From positions 1 to 51,288 of the forward strand of contig DATNNN010000019.1 of the NCBI GenBank assembly GCA_035601815.1: DNA of 51,288 nt, in the 5' to 3' direction. Origin of the DNA: DATNNN01 sp035601815. GTDB lineage: Bacteria > Pseudomonadota > Alphaproteobacteria > Rhizobiales > Xanthobacteraceae. Positions 46,020 to 51,288 of the stretch are shown here, one piece after another. A program made the position numbers and the translations under genes. Position 1 is the first letter of the stretch. The number at the start of each line of letters is the position of its first letter. The notes under the pieces were generated by a model. That model made no database searches. It saw only the letters and a list, made by a program, of their open reading frames with translations, and was not told the origin of the DNA.

Positions 46020-46077
46020 CGCCCATCTCTCTCTGGGCGATTCTCGCGCCCGTGCCCTCCGCACGGGCGCTTTTTTT
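46020..46077 (+). terminator. Tandem hairpins ending in a strong intrinsic terminator
   Basis: The first hairpin is CGCCCA/TGGGCG (46020-46025 with 46034-46039, pyrimidine loop TCTCTCTC). The second is a perfect 9-bp stem GCGCCCGTG/CACGGGCGC (46046-46054 with 46062-46070), loop CCCTCCG, followed by seven Ts (46071-46077). It ends a transcript of about 170 bases starting near the CRP-type site and lies 69 bases before the Crp/Fnr gene. The second loop contains CCTCC, complementary to a Shine-Dalgarno. Confidence 0.8.
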
Positions 46078-46145
46078 GGTTCCCTCCGCGAGGCGGTGCG
46101 CTATCTTAGCGGACGGCCAGCCGGGAGCGGCGATCAAGGGTGCTC

Positions 46146-46826
46146 ATGGCGAAACCCGTCCACGCCCCCGTCAGCCTGTTCTCCCAGATTCCCGCCGATC
46201 TGGCGAAGAACCTGTTCGGCAATGCCAAGCCGGTGCGCCTCACGGCCGACCAGGTGTTGTTCCTGGCCGGCGATCCCGGCGACGGCTGTTACCGGGTCGA
46301 GCAGGGCTTGCTCAAGGTCAGCATGATCTCGCCGTCTGGCGGCGAGCGGATTCTCGCCATCCTCGGGCCCGGCGCCGTGGTCGGCGAATTCTCGGTCATC
46401 GACGGCAAGCCGCGCTCGGCCTCCGTCACGGCGGTGCGCGATTCCGCGTTGAGCTTCATCAGCCAGGCGGCGTTCAACGCGTTCGCCGCCGCGCACCCCG
46501 AGGTCTACCGGCATTTCGTGACGCTGCTCACTTCGCGCCTGCGCGACACCAACGCGGTGGTGGCGGCCGGAAGCTTTCTCACGCTCAAGGGCCGCATCGC
46601 CCGGGCGCTACTCGATCTGGCCGAGGCGTTCGGCCAGGAAACCGGCGGGCATATACAAATTCGCCACAAGCTCAGCCAGAGCGACGTCGCCGCCGTGGCC
46701 GGCGTCGCGCGCGAGAACGTAAGCCGCATCCTCAACGAATGGATGCGCGACAAGCTGATCAGCCGGATGTCCGGCCACTACTGCATCGACGACCGGGAGA
46801 AGCTCGAGGAGGAAGCGGAGCTATAA
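46146..46826 (+). CDS. Crp/Fnr family transcription regulator
   Basis: A 226-aa regulator with an N-terminal cyclic-nucleotide-binding domain and a C-terminal winged helix. The phosphate-binding cassette GEFSVIDGKPRSASV retains the Glu and Arg-Ser of cAMP-binding members. There is no N-terminal cysteine cluster, so it is not an oxygen-sensing FNR. The recognition helix VARENVSRILNEW resembles the CRP helix that reads TGTGA. AAGGG precedes ATG 46146; a GTG two codons earlier is an alternative. A perfect TGTGA-N6-TCACA site and a terminated short transcript lie upstream, suggesting autoregulation. Confidence 0.9.
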   Translation: MAKPVHAPVSLFSQIPADLAKNLFGNAKPVRLTADQVLFLAGDPGDGCYRVEQGLLKVSMISPSGGERILAILGPGAVVGEFSVIDGKPRSASVTAVRDSALSFISQAAFNAFAAAHPEVYRHFVTLLTSRLRDTNAVVAAGSFLTLKGRIARALLDLAEAFGQETGGHIQIRHKLSQSDVAAVAGVARENVSRILNEWMRDKLISRMSGHYCIDDREKLEEEAEL

Positions 46827-46836
46827 GGCCGCGCGC

Positions 46837-46956
46837 CTAGCCGAGCCGCCAGACGAGCCAGATGGCGCCGATGAGCGCGAGCGCGAGAAAGCCCGTCGCC
46901 ATCTTCAAGTAAGCGCGGCGTCGCTCGGCGGCTTCCCACGCCTGCGGATCGGGCAA
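46837..46956 (-). CDS. Small single-pass membrane protein (39 aa), unknown
   Basis: An unrecognised gene starting (TTG 46956) four bases after the fabI stop, with GGAG eight bases upstream inside the end of fabI. It begins with the charged stretch MPDPQAWEAAERRRAYLKMA and continues as one membrane helix (GFLALALIGAIWLVW), ending RLG. The amphipathic head, positive-inside charge and clean helix look like a real small membrane protein. It is the last member of the fabA-fabB-fabI transcript. Its stop lies 11 bases from that of the convergent Crp/Fnr gene. Confidence 0.7.
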   Translation of the reverse strand: MPDPQAWEAAERRRAYLKMATGFLALALIGAIWLVWRLG

Positions 46957-46960
46957 ACGA

Positions 46961-47800
46961 TCACTCCGCGGCTTTGCTTTCGGCGGCGGCGCGGGCCTCA
47001 AGCTCTTCCTGGATCTTCAGCACGTCGGGATGCGGCACCGCGACGATGTGATAGCCGGCGTCGACGAAATGAATCTCGCCGGTGACGGCGGCCGCAAGGT
47101 CCGACAACAGATACAGCGCCGGCCCGCCCACGTCGTCGAGCGTCAGCGAGCGCCGCAGCGGCGAGTGACGCTTCTGGAAGTTGAACATGTAGCGGGCGTC
47201 GTAGATGCCGGCGCCCGCCAGCGTGCGCACCGGACCGGCGGCGATGGCGTTGACGCGGATGCCCGAAGGCCCGAAATCGGTGGCAAGATAGCGCACGCTC
47301 GATTCCAGCGCGGCCTTCGCCAGCCCCATGACATTGTAGTTCGGCATGACGCGCGTACCGCCGTAGGTGAGCGTCAGCATCGAGCCGCCCTCACCCATGA
47401 GAGCGCCGGCGCGCTTGGCGGCCTCGGTGAAGGCGAAGCACGAGATCACCATCGAGCGGATGAAATTCTCCCGCGTGGTGTCGGCGTAGCGGCCCTTGAG
47501 CTGGTTCTTGTCGGAGAAGGCGATGGCGTGCACGAGGAAATCGAGCTTGCCCCACTTCTTCTTGACGCCGTCGAACACCTTGTCGAGCGAGGCGATGTCC
47601 TCCACATCGCACGGCAGGATCAAGTCGGCGTTCACCGATTCCGCAAGCGGGCGTACGCGCTTGGCGGTCGTATCGTTCTGGTAGGTGAACGCGAGTTTCG
47701 CCCCCTCGGCGGCGGCCATCTTGCCGATGCCCCAGGCGATCGAATGATCGTTCGCGACCCCCATGATGAGGCCGCGCTTGCCCTGCAACAGTCCGGCCAT
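46961..47800 (-). CDS. fabI: Enoyl-[acyl-carrier-protein] reductase (NADH)
   Basis: FabI (279 aa) carries out the last reduction of each fatty-acid elongation cycle. It is a short-chain dehydrogenase fold with GVANDHSIAWGIG at the nucleotide site and the catalytic Tyr146, Tyr155 and Lys162 in TYGGTRVMPNYNVMGLAKA. C-terminal Ala/Glu-rich tail. ATG 47800 is seven bases after fabB. It is the target class of triclosan-like inhibitors; no resistance is inferred. Confidence 0.95.
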   Translation of the reverse strand: MAGLLQGKRGLIMGVANDHSIAWGIGKMAAAEGAKLAFTYQNDTTAKRVRPLAESVNADLILPCDVEDIASLDKVFDGVKKKWGKLDFLVHAIAFSDKNQLKGRYADTTRENFIRSMVISCFAFTEAAKRAGALMGEGGSMLTLTYGGTRVMPNYNVMGLAKAALESSVRYLATDFGPSGIRVNAIAAGPVRTLAGAGIYDARYMFNFQKRHSPLRRSLTLDDVGGPALYLLSDLAAAVTGEIHFVDAGYHIVAVPHPDVLKIQEELEARAAAESKAAE

Positions 47801-47807
47801 TGGTTGG

Positions 47808-49025
47808 CTACGCCTCCAGCCGTTTGAACACGAGCGTGGCGTTGGTGCCTCCGAAGCCGAAGCTGTTCGACAAGACGCAGGCGAGCGGCACGTTGTCCTG
47901 GCGCGCGCGCACGATCGGCATGTCGGCGAACGCCGGGTCCACTTCCTCGATGTTGGCGCTCTCGCACACGAAGCCGTTGTTCATCATCAAGAGCGAATAG
48001 ATCGCCTCCTGCACCCCGGCGGCACCGAGCGAATGGCCGGTGAGCGACTTGGTGGCGGAGATCGGCGGGCACTTGTCGCCGAATACCTCGCGCACCGCCT
48101 CGATTTCCTTGAGATCGCCGATCGGCGTCGAGGTGGCATGCGGATTGATATAGCCGACCGGCGCCTTCACGGTGGCGAGCGCCTGGCGCATGCAGCGCAC
48201 CGCGCCCTCTCCCGAGGGCTGCACCATGTCGCTGCCGTCAGAGGTGGCGCCGTAGCCGGCAAGCTCGGCGTAGATGCGCGCGCCACGCGCCTTGGCGTGC
48301 TCGAGCTCCTCCAGGACCACCACGCCGGCGCCGCCGGCGATGACGAAGCCATCGCGATCCTTGTCATAAGCGCGCGAAGCCTTCTCCGGCCGGTCGTTGT
48401 AGCCCGAGGACATGGCGCCCATGGCGTCGAACAGCACTGCCATGGTCCAGTCGAGCTCCTCGCAGCCGCCGGCGAACATCACGTCCTGCTTGCCCATCTG
48501 GATCAGCTCGCCGGCGTTGCCGATGCAATGGGACGAGGTGGCGCACGCCGAGGAGATCGAGTAATTCACGCCCTTGATCTTGAACCAGGTGGCGAGCGTC
48601 GCCGACGCGGTCGACGACATGGCCTTGGGCACGGCGAAGGGCCCGACGCGCTTCGGCCCCTTCTCGCGGGTGACGTCGGCGGCTTCCACGATCGTCCGCG
48701 TCGAGGGACCGCCCGAGCCCATGATGATCCCGGTCTTCTCGTTGCTGGTCTCGCCCGCCTCGAGCCCGGAGTCGCGGATCGCCTGCTCCAAAGCGACGTG
48801 ATTCCAGGCCGCACCGCCGCCGAGAAAGCGCATGGCGCGGCGGTCCACCGAGCCGGCGGGGTCGAGCGTCGGCGCGCCGTATACCTGGCAGCGGAAGCCG
48901 AGCTTGGCCTGATCGGGGGAGAACGAGATGCCGCTCTTCGCCTCGCGCAGGCTGGCCAGCACCTCCTGGGTGTTGTTGCCGATGGCGGAGACGATGCCCA
49001 TCCCGGTGACGACGACTCGTCGCAT
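47808..49025 (-). CDS. fabB: 3-oxoacyl-[acyl-carrier-protein] synthase I
   Basis: FabB (405 aa) extends unsaturated acyl chains. The triad is Cys161 (SSACATSSH), His296 (NPHATSTP) and His331, with Lys326 in ATKSLTGHSLGAAG. GAGG lies six bases before ATG 49025 (MRRVVVTGMG); an ATG eight codons earlier is less likely. It is downstream of fabA, with which it forms the anaerobic unsaturated fatty-acid route. Confidence 0.96.
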   Translation of the reverse strand: MRRVVVTGMGIVSAIGNNTQEVLASLREAKSGISFSPDQAKLGFRCQVYGAPTLDPAGSVDRRAMRFLGGGAAWNHVALEQAIRDSGLEAGETSNEKTGIIMGSGGPSTRTIVEAADVTREKGPKRVGPFAVPKAMSSTASATLATWFKIKGVNYSISSACATSSHCIGNAGELIQMGKQDVMFAGGCEELDWTMAVLFDAMGAMSSGYNDRPEKASRAYDKDRDGFVIAGGAGVVVLEELEHAKARGARIYAELAGYGATSDGSDMVQPSGEGAVRCMRQALATVKAPVGYINPHATSTPIGDLKEIEAVREVFGDKCPPISATKSLTGHSLGAAGVQEAIYSLLMMNNGFVCESANIEEVDPAFADMPIVRARQDNVPLACVLSNSFGFGGTNATLVFKRLEA

Positions 49026-49090
49026 TGCAGCCTCGCGGTTTGACAGCATCCTATACGAGCGGCGCGCCGAGACGGCGCCGCGGTCGGATT

Positions 49091-49663
49091 TTAGGCCCCC
49101 GCCGGAGCGGTTGTCTGGTCGGCGCGGAACAAGCCGACCTTGAGGTCAAGCGCCCGGTAGATCACCTGGTCGTCGGCCTTGAGCCAGCCGTCGGCGACCC
49201 CGAGCACGAGCTTGGAACGCATGATGCGCTTGATGTCGATGCCGTAGACCACCTGCTTGACCGTGGGCAGCACCTGGCCGGAGAACTTGAGCTCGCCCAG
49301 GCCGAGCGCCCGGCCGCGGCCGGGAGCGCCGAGCCAGCCGAGGAAAAAGCCGAGGAGCTGCCACAGCGCGTCGACGCCGAGGCAGCCGGGCATCACCGGA
49401 TCACCCTTGAAGTGGCAGGGAAAGAACCACAGATCCGGCTTCACCTCGAGCTCGGCGCGCACGAGGCCCTTGCCGTGCTCACCGCCGGCCTCGGCGATAT
49501 CGGAGATGCGGTCGAACATGAGCATGGGCGGCAGCGGCAGCTGGGCGTTGCCGGGGCCGAATAGCTCGCCGCGCCCGCACGCCAGCAAGTCCTCGAAAGC
49601 GAAACTCGCACGCCGGCTATTTACGTCGCTCAATCTGGCCTCCTGCGGCGACATCCCTAACAT
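49091..49663 (-). CDS. fabA: 3-hydroxydecanoyl-ACP dehydratase/isomerase
   Basis: FabA (190 aa) dehydrates 3-hydroxydecanoyl-ACP and isomerises it to the cis-3 form, the branch point for unsaturated fatty acids. The catalytic His84 is in FPCHFKGDPVMPGCLG, with Asp98 in VDALWQL. GGGAGGGGC before ATG 49663 decides the start; the in-frame ATG at 49654 lacks spacing for a ribosome site. fabA-fabB-fabI form one operon, divergent from irr. Confidence 0.95.
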   Translation of the reverse strand: MLGMSPQEARLSDVNSRRASFAFEDLLACGRGELFGPGNAQLPLPPMLMFDRISDIAEAGGEHGKGLVRAELEVKPDLWFFPCHFKGDPVMPGCLGVDALWQLLGFFLGWLGAPGRGRALGLGELKFSGQVLPTVKQVVYGIDIKRIMRSKLVLGVADGWLKADDQVIYRALDLKVGLFRADQTTAPAGA

Positions 49664-49803
49664 AGCGCCCCTCCCCCACGAAAGCCGCGCGGCGTCGCCG
49701 CGGCCGCACGCAAACCCAAGACCAGTAAGGGCTTGGCGCGGTTGCACCGTTCAACCCGGCTCCCTATCATCATAGCCTGATCCCGGGGGAGCCTCGACGG
49801 ACA

Positions 49804-49831
49804 TTGGTTTTTTCCCCGGGCGCGCTATAAA
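49804..49831 (+). promoter_or_regulatory. Candidate promoter of irr
   Basis: TTGGTT (49804-49809) and TATAAA (49826-49831), spacer 16, 23 bases before the irr ATG. Two CCCGGG words (49816-49821 and 49834-49839) flank the -10. I saw no clear iron-control element in the fabA-irr gap. Confidence 0.5.
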
Positions 49832-49854
49832 CCCCCGGGCTAACTGGAACTGTC

Positions 49855-50358
49855 ATGATCGAGACCATTCGTAGGCCGGCGTTCGAGGACGACGACATCG
49901 AGCTTCCTGTCGACCGGCTCAACGTCGAGCCGGCGGGACGTCGGACTGGCTGCCCGTTCCATGACGTGCGGCAAATGTTGCGCGAGGTTGGCTTGCGGCC
50001 GACGCGGCAACGGCTTGCTCTCGGCTGGCTGATGTTCGCCAAGGGCGATCGGCATATGACGGCGGAAACGCTCCACGAGGAGGTGTTGCGCGCCCGTTTC
50101 CCGGTCTCGCTCGCCACGGTCTACAACACGCTGCACCAGTTCACCGACGTGGGACTCCTGCGGCAGGTGGCGGTGGACGGCTCCAAGACCTATTTCGACA
50201 CCAACTCCTCCGACCACCATCATTTCTACGTGGAAGGCGACAGCCGCCTTTTCGATATCCCCGGCGCGGAGGTACTGGTTGACAGGCAGCCGACGCCGCC
50301 GCCCGGCTACGAGATCGCGCGCATCGACGTGGTGGTGCGCCTGCGCCGCAAGGACTAG
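49855..50358 (+). CDS. irr: Iron response regulator Irr
   Basis: Irr (167 aa) is the Fur-superfamily regulator that reports haem synthesis status and controls haem and iron genes in Rhizobiales. The N-terminal haem regulatory motif GCPFHD (Cys33-Pro34) and the second haem site His121-His123 (SSDHHHFYVE) are both present, the pattern of Bradyrhizobium-type Irr, which is degraded on haem binding. The HTH is around PVSLATVYNTLHQFTD. GGAACTGTC precedes ATG 49855. Divergent from the fab operon; a terminator follows the stop. Confidence 0.96.
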   Translation: MIETIRRPAFEDDDIELPVDRLNVEPAGRRTGCPFHDVRQMLREVGLRPTRQRLALGWLMFAKGDRHMTAETLHEEVLRARFPVSLATVYNTLHQFTDVGLLRQVAVDGSKTYFDTNSSDHHHFYVEGDSRLFDIPGAEVLVDRQPTPPPGYEIARIDVVVRLRRKD

Positions 50359-50382
50359 ACGAAACCCGCGATCGGCGCCGTT

Positions 50383-50407
50383 CGGCCGGGCCTCGCCCGG
50401 CCGTTTT
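50383..50407 (+). terminator. Rho-independent terminator after irr
   Basis: 9-bp stem CGGCCGGGC/GCCCGGCCG (50383-50391 with 50395-50403), loop CTC, then TTTT. It lies 24 bases after the irr stop and before the convergent SH3-protein gene. Confidence 0.7.
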
Positions 50408-50427
50408 CGTTATTGCAGCTCCCGTCC

Positions 50428-50952
50428 TTACTCGACCGACTCGTTGGGGTAGACGCCCCACAGACGCTCCTGCTCGATGTAGCCATCGAACCCTTCGCCG
50501 AATATGCGGCACCATTTGCCGTTGCAATTCCTCACGGTGCCGAGCACGCCGCGCTGCAACCGCGCGGCGAGCGGCGCCTGCGCGTCGGCGCGCTCGCGCA
50601 ACGCAAAGGAGCCCTCCTTCGACCACGGCGCCACCAGCACCGTGCGCCGGCCCGACAGGAGCGCGTGATAGACCCAGCCTTCCGACCCTTCCGCGTCGCG
50701 GATGCGCCGCCAGTTTTCCGACTCTGCCGTGATCTCCACCGGCAGGCCGACGCGCGTGAAGACCCACGTCACGCGTTGCTCGCGTGACGGTCCGGCGCGC
50801 ACGTTGACCTTGTCGGCCTTGAGGCTGACGAACCGCGGCACGGGGAGGCCGCTGGCCGGACCCGCACCTTGCGTCGCGCCGGGCACGACACTGGCCAAGA
50901 CGGCGAGCACTATTGCGCCTAGATATACGGTCCGCCGTACCCGCTCGATCAT
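50428..50952 (-). CDS. Secreted SH3-domain protein
   Basis: A 174-aa exported protein. The N-terminal signal peptide (basic MIERVRRT, then YLGAIVLAVLASVV) is followed by two bacterial SH3-like domains: one from about residue 45 (LKADKVNVRAGPS... WRRIRDAEGSEGWVY), one from about 105 (ALRERADAQAPLAARL... GKWCRIFGEGFDGYI). This family often has a role in the periplasm or on the peptidoglycan; no enzymatic domain is seen. I chose ATG 50952; the TTG two codons earlier (50958) is spaced better to GGAG and is possible. Confidence 0.85.
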   Translation of the reverse strand: MIERVRRTVYLGAIVLAVLASVVPGATQGAGPASGLPVPRFVSLKADKVNVRAGPSREQRVTWVFTRVGLPVEITAESENWRRIRDAEGSEGWVYHALLSGRRTVLVAPWSKEGSFALRERADAQAPLAARLQRGVLGTVRNCNGKWCRIFGEGFDGYIEQERLWGVYPNESVE

Positions 50953-51111
50953 TCGCAAAATTCTCCGGTCCTTGCCTGCGAATCGCAGTTCGCCGCCCGC
51001 ACCAGGGTGTGTCAAGGCACGGTGGCGCGGTACTTTGCGTTTCAAAACGCCTCTGCTAGAGAGCACTTCGCGGCCGAGCGCGGCCTCGGCGAGCGAGGAA
51101 CAGTCCCGGGG

Positions 51112-51288
51112 ATGCCGAAGAAAAAGCCGCTCGTCGTCGTAACCCGGCGCCTGCCCGACGTCGTCGAAACGCGCATGCGCGAGCTGTTCGACACGCGCCT
51201 CAACGCCGACGACCACCCAATGACGCAAGACGAGCTGATCGCGGCCATGAAGACAGCCGACGTGCTCGTGCCGACCATCACCGACCGC
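51112..51288 (+). CDS. D-2-hydroxyacid dehydrogenase, N-terminal part (cut by window edge)
   Basis: The first 59 codons of a D-isomer-specific 2-hydroxyacid dehydrogenase. MPKKKPLVVVTRRLPDVVE and LFDTRLNADDHPMTQDELI match the start of the glyoxylate reductase/D-glycerate dehydrogenase (GyaR-like) branch, which reduces glyoxylate to glycolate. The catalytic and NAD domains lie outside the window. It is divergent from the SH3-protein gene across 159 bases. Confidence 0.85.
   Translation, partial: MPKKKPLVVVTRRLPDVVETRMRELFDTRLNADDHPMTQDELIAAMKTADVLVPTITDR

Noticed and set aside
45828..46109. 93-codon plus-strand frame from 45828
   Set aside because: It reads across the CRP-type operator and the intrinsic terminator and has no ribosome site.
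49664..49854. Iron-control element (Irr box) in the irr-fabA gap
   Set aside because: No AT-rich TTTAGAA-N3-TTCTAAA-like palindrome is visible; only GC-rich repeats.

Overview
The window comes from the chromosome of a high-GC alphaproteobacterium, most likely of the order Hyphomicrobiales (Rhizobiales). The evidence is an Irr regulator with a GCPFHD haem motif divergent from fabA-fabB-fabI, a Fur/Mur protein without CxxC zinc sites, an ActS/RegB redox kinase, a PhaZ intracellular PHB depolymerase, and a YlxR fused to an L7Ae-like domain. Most of it is housekeeping DNA. I see no rRNA, tRNA, CRISPR array, insertion sequence or prophage.

Layout. 1-2.8 kb (minus strand): an aa3-type cytochrome oxidase cluster (ctaB, coxB, start of coxA) with visibly lower GC than the rest and with gaps that hold no clear genes. 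3.1-4.5 kb: the quinone/redox-sensing kinase actS, without its partner actR next to it. 4.6-8.4 kb: an ABC-2 exporter pair, phaZ and a YgjP-like metallopeptidase. 8.4-13.4 kb (minus): a class A penicillin-binding protein and glnD. 13.5-16.7 kb: a sulfonate-type ABC transporter followed by an OsmC protein. 16.7-22.8 kb: mutS, maeB and a PfkB sugar/adenosine kinase. 22.9-27.7 kb: trpS, a Usp protein, a NifU-like protein, tsaB-rimI, fur/mur and a PlsC-like acyltransferase. 27.7-35.9 kb: miaB-phoH-ybeY-corC-lnt, an XRE regulator, metK and trmB. 35.9-45.7 kb: the translation/transcription operon rimP-nusA-ylxR-infB-rbfA-truB-rpsO-pnp, with a strong attenuator-like hairpin ahead of rimP. 45.8-46.8 kb: a Crp/Fnr regulator preceded by a perfect CRP-type palindrome and a short terminated transcript unit. 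46.8-49.7 kb (minus): fabA-fabB-fabI plus an unrecognised 39-codon membrane-protein gene. 49.8-51.3 kb: irr, an SH3-domain secreted protein (minus) and the start of a D-2-hydroxyacid dehydrogenase.

The genes form coherent groups: respiration and its redox sensor; membrane lipid synthesis (fab genes, plsC) beside iron control (irr, fur/mur); tRNA and ribosome maturation (trpS, tsaB, miaB, ybeY, trmB, rimP, rbfA, truB) with transcription factors and RNA decay (nusA, pnp). No large unknown system is visible. The least explained features are small: the CRP-site/micro-ORF/terminator unit at 45.86-46.08 kb, the 39-codon gene after fabI, a 26-codon ORF ahead of ctaB, the metK leader whose Shine-Dalgarno lies in a hairpin loop, and the pnp leader with an overlapping upstream ORF.
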